The position numbers and the translations under genes were made by a program. The notes below the pieces were generated by a model. It was not told the DNA's origin. It searched no databases and saw only the letters and a list, made by a program, of their open reading frames with translations. A stretch of DNA of 64,000 nt from positions 4,323 through 68,322 of the forward strand of contig DIUL01000032.1 of the NCBI GenBank assembly GCA_002422345.1. The letters are read 5' to 3'. Positions 8,049 to 16,144 of the stretch are shown piece after piece (within the stretch, counting starts at the first letter, position 1; each line of letters opens with the position of its first letter). This DNA comes from Acetobacteraceae bacterium UBA6159. GTDB taxonomy: Bacteria > Pseudomonadota > Alphaproteobacteria > Acetobacterales > Acetobacteraceae.

Positions 8049-9188
8049 ATGCCGTCTGAAACACTTGCCCCCTTGAAGCCGACCGATGCGGAAACGCTGA
8101 CGCTGCGCCAGATCCACCGCGCGGCGTCGGAGCTTCGGCGCGGCGTCCCGGTCGTGCTGCGCGGAGAGGCCACGCTTTGTCTGCTGGCGGCAGAGACGGC
8201 CAGCCCGCAGGCGATTGCCGAACTGACGTCGCTGGGCGTGGATGCGCCGATCCTGCTGCTGGCCCCGATCCGGGCCGCGGCGGCGATCAGGCAATCGGTG
8301 GATATCGGTGCGTCGGTCACCGCCGTGCGGATGCCGGCGGAACTGATGGTGCCGGATACTCTGCGGGCGCTGGCTGATCCGACACTGCCGCAGAAGCGGA
8401 TCACCGAAGCGTTCGAGACCGTTGCCGCACCGGCCGATGGGTCCGCCGCCCTGAACCTCATCAAACTCTCCCGCCTCCTCCCCGCCGTCATCGCCGTCAC
8501 CGCTCGGCCGGACATCGCGCTGGAAGCGGGGCGGCATGACCTGGTGTCGGTGCAGGCGGCGGATGTGCTGCGCTATCCAACACTTGAGGTGGCGGGGCTG
8601 CGGCTGGTGGCCTCCGCCCCCGTGCCCGTCGCCGATGCCCCGGATGCGCGCCTGGTGGCGTTCCGGACCGAGGGCTCGGGGCTGGAGCACCTGGCCATCG
8701 TCATCGGCAAGCCCGAGGAAGCCGAGGCGCCCCTGGTCCGCATCCACAGCGAGTGCTTCACCGGCGACCTGATGGGCAGCATGCGCTGCGACTGCGGGGA
8801 GCAACTGCGCGGCGCCATCCGCCGGATCGCTGCCGATGGGGACGGAGTGGTGCTGTACCTCGCCCAGGAGGGCCGGGGGATCGGCCTGGTGAACAAGCTG
8901 CGGGCCTACACACTACAGGACCGCGGGCTGGACACCCTGGACGCCAATCGCGCTTTGGGCTGGGGCGCGGATGAGCGGAACTTCATGACCGGATCAGCTA
9001 TGCTGAGCCTGCTGGGCATCCCGCGCATCCGCCTGCTGACCAACAACCCCGAGAAGGTCGCCGCGATGGAGGCCTGTGGGGTGCAGGTGCTGGGTCGGGA
9101 GGAACATGAGTTCGACCCGAATGGCGTGAACGATGAGTACCTGTCCACGAAGGCTGCCCGGTTCGGGCATATGCTGGACCGGTCTTAG
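8049..9188 (+). CDS. ribA: GTP cyclohydrolase II with long N-terminal domain
   Basis: 379 residues from the ATG at 8049. The C-terminal part (about 190-375) is canonical GTP cyclohydrolase II, the first committed step to riboflavin: HSECFTGDLMGSMRCDCG holds the three zinc cysteines, YLAQEGRGIGL the catalytic region, and LLTNNPEKV the GTP-binding block. The first about 185 residues are an extra domain with no motif I recognise; it lacks the RibB (DHBP synthase) active-site signature at a readable level and may be a degenerate RibB-like half. No FMN riboswitch is visible upstream. It reads away from the amidase 96 bp before it. Confidence 0.92.
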   Translation: MPSETLAPLKPTDAETLTLRQIHRAASELRRGVPVVLRGEATLCLLAAETASPQAIAELTSLGVDAPILLLAPIRAAAAIRQSVDIGASVTAVRMPAELMVPDTLRALADPTLPQKRITEAFETVAAPADGSAALNLIKLSRLLPAVIAVTARPDIALEAGRHDLVSVQAADVLRYPTLEVAGLRLVASAPVPVADAPDARLVAFRTEGSGLEHLAIVIGKPEEAEAPLVRIHSECFTGDLMGSMRCDCGEQLRGAIRRIAADGDGVVLYLAQEGRGIGLVNKLRAYTLQDRGLDTLDANRALGWGADERNFMTGSAMLSLLGIPRIRLLTNNPEKVAAMEACGVQVLGREEHEFDPNGVNDEYLSTKAARFGHMLDRS

Positions 9189-9210
9189 GCGGGGTCACGC
9201 CGGCGACACC

Positions 9211-9282
9211 CCCGCGTCATCCCGGGACCATTCGCGGCAGGGTGCTGGTATTGGTCCCGGGACAAGCCCGGGATGACGGGGT
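9211..9282. repeat. Compound REP-like palindrome between convergent genes
   Basis: CGTCATCCCGGGACCA (9215-9230) and the inverted TGGTCCCGGGACAAGCCCGG block (9252-9271) continuing into GATGACG form nested palindromes of the same family as the two elements near 3.7 kb. The position between the ends of ribA and the FMO gene suits a bidirectional terminator function. Confidence 0.5.
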
Positions 9283-9357
9283 GGAGAGTGCCGCGGCTTC
9301 AGGCGGACCATCCGCGGCCGACGTCAATCGGACCGCGGATCGTCGCCCATCCCTCCG

Positions 9358-11115
9358 TCAGACCAGCCCGATTTCCTGTGCCTTGATCTGCATCGCGAGA
9401 TAGCGCGAATACATCCGGCACTGGGAGAATGACCCGCCGGTGAACCACAGCCCCCGCTGCGGGGTCCGCATCCACATATTGGCCAGTTCCTGGTTGTCGT
9501 CGAAGCCCCAGACCGGGCCGACGTGTTTGGCCATCTCGGGGCCGAACAGCGCCTCCACCATCGCGCCCTGGCCCTTGTAGCCGGTGGCGAGCACGGCCAG
9601 TTCGCCGCCGAGTTCACGCCCGTCCTTCATGCGGACGCCGGTCTGCGTGAAGGTCTCGATGTCGTGGTACTGGATCAGGCCGATCTCACCCCGCACGATC
9701 AGTTCCGAGCAGCCAACGTTGAAGTAATAGCCGCCGCCGCGGGTGCGGTACTTGAGCGGCCAGCCGGTCCCGTCCTCTCCGAATTCCAGGCGGAAGCCGG
9801 CTTTCTCCAGGCCCTCCAGCAGCGGGGCGTCGAGTTCGCGGGTCTTCGCCGTCAGCAGCTTATGCGCCTGCTTCATCACCGGCGTCGGGAAGGAGGTGTT
9901 GATCAGGTCGCGGTCGTCCATCGAGGGGCCGCCGCCGTAGTAGATGCCGTCATACAACTGCGCGCTGGGCTCGACGTTCACGACCAAGGTCGGGCTGCGC
10001 TGCACCATGGTGACCAGGGCGCCGTTGCCGTGCAGGTCCTGCGCGATGTCATGCGCGCTGGTACCGGTGCCGAACACGAACACCTTCTTCCCCCGCCATT
10101 CCGCGCCGTTCCCGAACTTGGAGGAATGGACGACCTTGCCGCCGAAGCGCTCGATCGTCGCGATTTCGGGGATGTTCGGGATGCTGCTGACGCTGGTCGC
10201 CATGATGATATGGCTGGGCTTCATCACCCGCGTCGACCCATCGGCCAGCTTCAGCGTGGCGATCCAGCACTTCGACGCAGCGTCGTAGGTGGCGCCTTCG
10301 AAGCTGGTCTTCGTCCAGAAGTCGATCTCCATCGCCTCGACATAGAATTCGAGCCAGTTGGCGATCTTGTCCTTCGGGATGTAGTTCGGCCAGGTCTTCG
10401 GGAACGGCAGATAGGGCAGGTGGTTGCTGAAGACCTGATTGTGCAGCTTCAGCCCATGGTAGCGCAGGCGCCAGTTGTCACCGACGCGCGCCATGCGGTC
10501 GACCACCAGCGCCTCCACCCCCAGCGCCCGCAGGGACGCGGCCGAGGTCAGGCCGGCATGGCCGCCGCCGACGATCAGGACGGTCGGGTCGCGGTCGGCA
10601 TAGCGGGCGGACTCGTTGCGCTTGTCCTGCCAGTTGGGGCCCTGCCATTCACGCTCGAACGCCGGTTCCTCCCGCGCCAGACGCTCGGTTTCCTCGTCAT
10701 GCCCGTTCAGGCTGTGCAGGGCGGTCATCAGCGTCCAGGCCTGCGAGGCATCGGCGTCGGCGTGCTTGATCCGCAGGATGCCCGCGCCGCGACCGACCTT
10801 GGTCTCGAACCGCAGGATCGCCTCGATCGTCTGCTCTCCGGCGCGCTCCACCAGCCGCGGCGGATAGCGATCGGTGTCGACGGCGAAGTTGCGGGCGCCA
10901 TTGGCCTCGGCCGCGGACAGGAAGGCGGCCGCGACGGCATCGCGGTTGCTGACGGTGGCGATCTTCCAGGTCAGGGCGACGATGTCGCGCCAATGCCCGT
11001 CGTCACGGAAGCGGGCGGCGATGCCGGCGGCGTCACGACCCTCCAGCGCCTGGTTGAAACTGGTGAGCCACGCCTCGACGATCTGGCTGGCCCGTGCGTC
11101 CGATACCGCTAGCAT
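9358..11115 (-). CDS. FAD/NADPH monooxygenase with N-terminal NTF2-like domain
   Basis: 585 residues from the ATG at 11115 (MLAVSDARASQIVEAW); an upstream in-frame ATG at 11205 would overlap the neighbouring gene's tail region and adds non-conserved residues. Residues 1-150 look like an NTF2/SnoaL-type fold (IVEAWLTSFNQALEGRDAAG, FRDDGHWRDIVALTW). From about 170 the flavin monooxygenase part follows: FAD site GGGHAGLTSAASLRALG, FMO-type fingerprint FGGKVVHSSKF, NADPH site FGTGTSAHDIAQDLHGNG and the C-terminal LATGYKG motif. It lies 93 bp after an LLM flavoprotein gene on the same strand and is probably cotranscribed. It likely oxygenates or halogen-free hydroxylates a small organic substrate, which is not identifiable. 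Confidence 0.88.
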   Translation of the reverse strand: MLAVSDARASQIVEAWLTSFNQALEGRDAAGIAARFRDDGHWRDIVALTWKIATVSNRDAVAAAFLSAAEANGARNFAVDTDRYPPRLVERAGEQTIEAILRFETKVGRGAGILRIKHADADASQAWTLMTALHSLNGHDEETERLAREEPAFEREWQGPNWQDKRNESARYADRDPTVLIVGGGHAGLTSAASLRALGVEALVVDRMARVGDNWRLRYHGLKLHNQVFSNHLPYLPFPKTWPNYIPKDKIANWLEFYVEAMEIDFWTKTSFEGATYDAASKCWIATLKLADGSTRVMKPSHIIMATSVSSIPNIPEIATIERFGGKVVHSSKFGNGAEWRGKKVFVFGTGTSAHDIAQDLHGNGALVTMVQRSPTLVVNVEPSAQLYDGIYYGGGPSMDDRDLINTSFPTPVMKQAHKLLTAKTRELDAPLLEGLEKAGFRLEFGEDGTGWPLKYRTRGGGYYFNVGCSELIVRGEIGLIQYHDIETFTQTGVRMKDGRELGGELAVLATGYKGQGAMVEALFGPEMAKHVGPVWGFDDNQELANMWMRTPQRGLWFTGGSFSQCRMYSRYLAMQIKAQEIGLV

Positions 11116-11208
11116 CCGTTTGGTAACCCTTGTTCCCGCGTTCAGATGCGGCACAAGGTAACGGAGGGGGGTGGTCCCGGCAATGATGCCGAGACCACTG
11201 TCCAACCA

Positions 11209-12285
11209 TCAATCCGCCGCGAGGCGCGGGGCGTCCATCGCCTGCACATGCGGCAGCACTTCCCGGGCGAACAGGCGCAGCATCTGCGTCGTCTTCTCCG
11301 GCCCGTAGTAGGGCGGGTAGTGCAGCATGATCGACGTCGCGCCGACCTTGCGGAATTCCTCGATCTTGCGGATCACCGTGTCGGGGGACCCGTGCAGGAT
11401 CGTGTTCTCCACCAGGTTGTCGTAGCTGAGGGCGTTGTCGTCGCGTTCGGCCGTCACCTCTCCGAAATACCGCCCGGTGCCACCGCTGACGAAGCTGCGG
11501 ACATGGCGGACCACGCCCTCGGCGCTGTCAGCCTTGGCCTGCGCGTCGGTGGGGGCGACGTAGACGAGGCGCGTGACGTCCACTTCCCCGAAGGCGGGGT
11601 TCTGGTTGTAGGGCGCCACGGCCTCCTTCATGTGGGACCGATAGGTCTTGATGTGATCGGCGATGGTGGCCAGGTCGGGCAAAGTGGACTGCATCAGCCC
11701 GAAGCCCCAGCGGGCCGCATGGCTCATGGAACGATCGGTGCCGGCGCCCATGTAGATCGGCGGATGCGGCAACTGCACCGGGACCGGGTAGATCTCATAC
11801 GGTTCGGGGATGTCGAAGTTGTAGTATTTCCCCTCCGCCTTCATCTTCTTGTCGTGAAAGCCCTTCAGGATCAGCGGGATGGCCTCTTCCTGCATGTCGC
11901 GGCGGGCTTCGTAGTCGACGCCCAGGCCCTCGAATTCATAGGGCCGGTAGCCGGACCCAAGGCCAAGCTGGAAGCGGCCGTTGCTGAGGATGTCGATGAA
12001 GGCGGCGTTCTCGACGATGCGCATCGGGTGGTGCAGTGGCACGACCATCACGCCAGCGCACAGCTTGATCCGCTTGGTCAGGGCGGCGAGGTAGCACAGA
12101 TAGCTGAACGGGTCCGGCATGATGCCGTACTTGTTCGAGAAATGGTGCTCCGCGATCCAGATGCTGTCGAAGCCCAGCGCCTCGGCCTCCAGCACCTCCC
12201 GCGTCGTGCGGGCATGCACCGCGTGATGCGGATGCGGCTCGGTCGCGAGGTCGGGGTGGGAGGTATAGAGGATCCCAATCTTCAT
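11209..12285 (-). CDS. LLM-class flavin-dependent oxidoreductase
   Basis: 358 residues starting at MKIGILYTSHPDL (ATG at 12285); the frame is open upstream, but the family begins here. This is a bacterial-luciferase-like TIM barrel using FMN or F420. Visible blocks: EALGFDSIWIAEHHF, an RIKLCAGVMVVPLHHPMR strand, GRFQLGLGSGYRPYEF (the flavin-binding GxGxG-type segment) and a C-terminal substrate lid with LVENTILHGSPDTVIRKIEEF. It is the first gene of a two-gene minus-strand unit with the FMO. The combination of two flavin oxygenases suggests a degradative pathway, but the substrate is unknown. Confidence 0.9.
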   Translation of the reverse strand: MKIGILYTSHPDLATEPHPHHAVHARTTREVLEAEALGFDSIWIAEHHFSNKYGIMPDPFSYLCYLAALTKRIKLCAGVMVVPLHHPMRIVENAAFIDILSNGRFQLGLGSGYRPYEFEGLGVDYEARRDMQEEAIPLILKGFHDKKMKAEGKYYNFDIPEPYEIYPVPVQLPHPPIYMGAGTDRSMSHAARWGFGLMQSTLPDLATIADHIKTYRSHMKEAVAPYNQNPAFGEVDVTRLVYVAPTDAQAKADSAEGVVRHVRSFVSGGTGRYFGEVTAERDDNALSYDNLVENTILHGSPDTVIRKIEEFRKVGATSIMLHYPPYYGPEKTTQMLRLFAREVLPHVQAMDAPRLAAD

Positions 12286-12417
12286 CGTCGTCTCAACCCT
12301 GTCGTTCCGCCGAAACGCTAAGCCCGGCGGGCCGATCACGCAACCGAGCGTCGCTTGCTGGACAAGTGCGGTGGCATCGGCTCAATGCGGGGGGAATGAG
12401 GACGGGGGGAGATGTCC

Positions 12418-14034
12418 ATGAGTGAGCGTATGACGGGTGGCGAGGCCGTGGTCCGCACCTTGGCGCGTTTCGGTGTCGATACCGTGTTCGGGTTGCCGGG
12501 CATCCAGCTCGATCCGCTGTTCGATGCCCTGTATGGGCAGCGGCAGTCCATCCGCACCTTCCACACGCGGCATGAACAAGGTTCCGCCTACATGGCGCTT
12601 GGCTACGCGCAGGCGTCCGGCAAGGTGGGCGTGTTCGCCGTGGTGCCCGGGCCGGGCATCCTGAACGCGACCGCCGCTCTGGCCACCGCCGCCGGGTCGA
12701 ATGTGCCGGTCTTGGCGCTGACGGGGCAGATCCCGTCGAAGCAGATCGGCCTCGGCCTGGGCATTCCGCACGAATTGCGGGACCAGGAAGCGGCGCTGCG
12801 GGGCGTGGTGCCTTGGGTCGAACTGGCTCGGTCTCCCGCCGAGGCGCCTGGGCTGCTGACCGACGCCTTCCGTTCCATGCTGGGCGGGCGGCACCAGCCG
12901 GCGGTGTTCGAGATGGCCCCCGATATCCTGGCGCGGTCCGAGGACGTGACCCTGCCCGAGGGTTTTGAACCCCCGGCGCGGCCCACGCCCGACCCAGCCG
13001 CGGTGAAGGCAGCCCTGGCCTTGCTGGCCGGAGCCAAACGGCCGGCGATCTTCGTGGGCGCCGGGGCGATGGACGCGAGCGATGCGCTGGTTCGTTTCGC
13101 CGAACGGCTGCAAGCGCCCGTCATCATGAGCCGGACAGGGAAAGGGACGATCTCCAGCCGGCATCCCCTGGCGGTGGGGATGCTGGAGGGGCAGGCGATG
13201 TGGCCCGATGTCGACGTGGCGGTGATCGTCGGCACCCGCTTCCTCGCCCCAGCCCTGTCCTGGGGGCGAGCGGGGGAGGTGCGGACCATCCGCATCGACA
13301 TCGACCCCGCGCAGGCGGCTTTGCCGACGCCGGCCGACGTGACGCTGATCTGCCACGCCGATACGGGGATGGACGCGCTGCTGGAGGGAATGGCGCAACG
13401 GCCCTCGGTCACCGCATCCGTCGCGGCGGTGCGGCAGGAGGTGGATGCGAGCCTCGCGACGCTGGAGCAACAATACCAGCTTGCCCGCGTGATCCGGGAG
13501 GAGATGCCGGATGACGGCATCATCGTCACCGACGTGACCCAGGTGGCGACGTTCATCCAGTACGGGATGGATGTGTATGAGCCTCGGACCCTGATCACCC
13601 CGGGGTTCCAGGGGACGCTGGGCTATGCGTATCCGACCGCTTTGGGCGCCAAGGTGGCGTGTCCCGGGAAGAAGGTGCTGTCGATTTCGGGCGATGGCGG
13701 CTTCATGTTCAACGTGCAGGAGCTTTCGACCGCCGTCGCGCATGGGATCGATGTGGTGGCGATCGTGATGAACGATGGCGCGTTCGGGAACGTGAAGCGC
13801 ATCCAGCAGACGACCTATGGCGGGCGGATGATCGGTGTCGACCTCCGCAATCCGGATTTTGTGGCTCTGGCGCGGAGTTTCGGGATGCGGGGGATGAAGG
13901 CGGAAACGCCTGAGGCTCTGCGGGCCGCGCTGCGGGAGGCGTTTGCGGGGCCGGGGCCGGCGTTGATTGAAATCCCCGTGGGGGAACTGCCGAGCATTTG
14001 GGGGTTGATTAAGCGGCCGCCTTCTGGGGGGTAA
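12418..14034 (+). CDS. Thiamine-diphosphate-dependent enzyme of the acetolactate synthase/benzoylformate decarboxylase family
   Basis: 538 residues from the ATG at 12418; the ATG at 12412 directly abuts the GGGGGGAG ribosome site, while 12418 has 6-nt spacing. The three ThDP-enzyme domains are present: an N-terminal Pyr domain with VFGLPGIQLDPLFDAL and the catalytic glutamate in RHEQGSAYMALGYA, the central Rossmann-like domain, and the PP domain with the Mg/ThDP motif GDGGFMFNVQELSTA...MNDGAFGN. It is not obviously the biosynthetic IlvB, since no ilvN lies beside it. It may decarboxylate or ligate a 2-oxo acid. Its 5' end is divergent from the LLM-FMO pair, so a shared promoter region may link them. 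Confidence 0.85.
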   Translation: MSERMTGGEAVVRTLARFGVDTVFGLPGIQLDPLFDALYGQRQSIRTFHTRHEQGSAYMALGYAQASGKVGVFAVVPGPGILNATAALATAAGSNVPVLALTGQIPSKQIGLGLGIPHELRDQEAALRGVVPWVELARSPAEAPGLLTDAFRSMLGGRHQPAVFEMAPDILARSEDVTLPEGFEPPARPTPDPAAVKAALALLAGAKRPAIFVGAGAMDASDALVRFAERLQAPVIMSRTGKGTISSRHPLAVGMLEGQAMWPDVDVAVIVGTRFLAPALSWGRAGEVRTIRIDIDPAQAALPTPADVTLICHADTGMDALLEGMAQRPSVTASVAAVRQEVDASLATLEQQYQLARVIREEMPDDGIIVTDVTQVATFIQYGMDVYEPRTLITPGFQGTLGYAYPTALGAKVACPGKKVLSISGDGGFMFNVQELSTAVAHGIDVVAIVMNDGAFGNVKRIQQTTYGGRMIGVDLRNPDFVALARSFGMRGMKAETPEALRAALREAFAGPGPALIEIPVGELPSIWGLIKRPPSGG

Positions 14035-14114
14035 TGGGGGGCTGTGGCACGCGGAATGTCAGCTTCCTGATACCAGGTGGCTTTGACGTAGACCCTTGTG
14101 GTTGCTACCGCGTC

Positions 14115-14195
14115 ATGGTGGCCGCAGGGCCACCACCCACGACTTTCTCTCGTCCAGCACGGCACAGTCGTGGATGGCGGCCCTGCGGCCGCCAC
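14115..14195. repeat. Long inverted repeat between convergent genes
   Basis: A 29-base left arm (14115-14143) and a 29-base right arm (14167-14195) are reverse complements with about three differences, separated by 23 bases. It lies in the 177-bp gap between the ThDP enzyme and dbpA ends, so it could terminate both transcripts or be a small palindromic mobile remnant. Confidence 0.65.
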
Positions 14196-14211
14196 GACGA
14201 ATGTGGGTCCC

Positions 14212-15945
14212 TCAGGCGGTCCGCTTCTTATAAACCCGCGGCCCGCCTGGGGGCCGATCCGCACCCGCGGGCTTCCCGCGGAACTGGCGTTCCGGCATCG
14301 GGCCGTCGCCGGCGCGGGTGATCCGGGCCTCGGAGGCAGGCAGGTTGGCGGTGGCCTCGGCGAAGGCCTCGCTCATTTCCCGGCTGATCTCGAACTGCGT
14401 ATCCGTATCGAAAATCCGGATCGTCCCGATATCCCGCTTCGTCACCCCGCCCGCTCGACAGAGCAACGGCAGCAGCCATTTCGGGTCCGCCCGGTGGTTA
14501 CGCCCCAACGCGATGCGGAACCGAACCACGTCGCCGCTGGGAACGCCCGAGCGAGGCGACGGCGGCGGACGATCATCGTCGCGCGGCGCCCGAGGATGCG
14601 CCGTCCGCTCATAAGGCGCCCGTTCCTGGCGCGCCGGGGCAGGGGGCGGCTGCGGGGAGACATTCGCGGCCTCCGGCAGTTGCCGGCGATGCAGGCGCAG
14701 CAGCGCGGCGGCGATCGCCACCGGATCATGCGCGGCCAGCAGAGCCTCGGCTTCCGTGCGTTCCTGACCGTCCGGCAGATCCAGCATCGGGTCGGTCAGC
14801 AGGCGTTCGCGGTCGCGGCCGTTGATGTCCTCGGCCGTCGGCGCGCCGGACCAGGCGACCCGGACGCGAGCGGCGTTGGACACCTGCTCCGCTCGGCGGC
14901 GCTTGGAGAAGGGCACGATCAGGACCGACACACCCTTGCGCCCAGCCCGCCCGGTGCGGCCACTGCGATGCAGCAGCGTCTCCGGGTTCGTCGGGAGATC
15001 GGCATGCACGACCAGGTCCAGCGCCGGCAGGTCGAGCCCGCGCGCCGCGACATCGGTGCAGACGCCCACGCGGGCGCGCCCGGACCGCAGCGCGTCCAGA
15101 GCCGTCGTGCGTTCATGCTGGCTGAGTTCGCCCGACAGCATGACCGCGGCGAACCCACGCTCCACCAGCGACTGGTGCAGGCGGCGGGTGGCGTCGCGGG
15201 TGGCGCAGAAGACCAGGGCGCCTGGAGCCTCATACCACCGTAGGATGTTGATGAGGGCGGCTTCGGTCTCATGGCCGGGGGCGAGAATACCCCGATATTC
15301 AATGTCGTTATGCGGCTGGGTGCGGTCGATCGTGTCGATCCGCAGGGCGTTGCGCTGATACTTGCGTGCCAGAGCGGCGATGTCGTGGGGAATGGTGGCC
15401 GAGAACATCAGCGTCCGGCGTTCGGCCGGGGCGGCCTGGAGCAGGAATTCCAGTTCCTCCTGGAAGCCGAGGTCCAGCATCTCATCCGCCTCGTCCAGCA
15501 CGACGACCTTCAGCGCGGAGAGGTTCAGGTTGCCGCGCCGCAGGTGATCGCCCAGGCGGCCAGGGGTGCCGACGACGATGTGGCAGCCGGATTGCAGGGC
15601 GCGGGCCTCGCGCCGGATGTCCATGCCGCCCACGCAGGAAACGATCCGCGCGCCGGCATACAGCCAGGCGAGTTCGGCCTGCACCTGCAAGGCGAGTTCA
15701 CGCGTCGGCGCGATGGCGAGGGCGATGGGCGCGCCATGCGGCGGCATCCCGCCATGCGGCATCAGGGTGGAAGCAGCGGCGAGGCCAAAGGCCACGGTCT
15801 TGCCCGACCCGGTGCGGGCGGAGACGAGCAGATCCCGCCCCTCCGCATCAGGCCGCAGGACGGCGGCCTGCACTTCGGTCGGTTCGAGGTAACCGCGGGC
15901 GATCAGCGCCGCGTCGAGCATCGGATGGACTTGGGGAAACATCAT
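14212..15945 (-). CDS. dbpA: DEAD-box RNA helicase, DbpA type
   Basis: 577 residues. The helicase core has the Q-motif region (EPTEVQAAVLRP), motif I SARTGSGKT, motif II VVLDEADEML, motif III FSATI, and later motifs ARGLDLPALDLVVH and HRSGRTGRAG. After an about 70-residue linker rich in Arg/Pro, the C-terminal domain VVRFRIALGRNHRADPKWLL...KRDIGTIRIFD is the DbpA RNA-binding domain that recognises 23S rRNA hairpin 92 during large-subunit assembly. The N-terminus MMFPQ gives two adjacent ATGs (15945 and 15942). No clear Shine-Dalgarno sequence is seen. It is a single-gene unit. Confidence 0.93.
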   Translation of the reverse strand: MMFPQVHPMLDAALIARGYLEPTEVQAAVLRPDAEGRDLLVSARTGSGKTVAFGLAAASTLMPHGGMPPHGAPIALAIAPTRELALQVQAELAWLYAGARIVSCVGGMDIRREARALQSGCHIVVGTPGRLGDHLRRGNLNLSALKVVVLDEADEMLDLGFQEELEFLLQAAPAERRTLMFSATIPHDIAALARKYQRNALRIDTIDRTQPHNDIEYRGILAPGHETEAALINILRWYEAPGALVFCATRDATRRLHQSLVERGFAAVMLSGELSQHERTTALDALRSGRARVGVCTDVAARGLDLPALDLVVHADLPTNPETLLHRSGRTGRAGRKGVSVLIVPFSKRRRAEQVSNAARVRVAWSGAPTAEDINGRDRERLLTDPMLDLPDGQERTEAEALLAAHDPVAIAAALLRLHRRQLPEAANVSPQPPPAPARQERAPYERTAHPRAPRDDDRPPPSPRSGVPSGDVVRFRIALGRNHRADPKWLLPLLCRAGGVTKRDIGTIRIFDTDTQFEISREMSEAFAEATANLPASEARITRAGDGPMPERQFRGKPAGADRPPGGPRVYKKRTA

Positions 15946-16144
15946 GCGGGGGGTTTAGGCGGATTGTGGGCTTCGCGCCACTTATTGTGCATCCGCGAAA
16001 TAACAGGTCTGTGTTGCTTGCGCGGGCCGCGTCGGAGGGTCGTTCTTGATCGACCGCAGCAGTTCGTCATGGACCTTGTCGGTCATGCCCCTGGCCGCCG
16101 CGGTCGCCTGGGTCCGCGCTCAGACTGGAGCGCGGCGATTCCGC

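Noticed and set aside
6555..8804. Minus-strand frame of 749 residues over the second amidase and ribA
   Set aside because: Shadow of two clear plus-strand enzymes; His/Arg/Gln-rich composition typical of GC artefacts.
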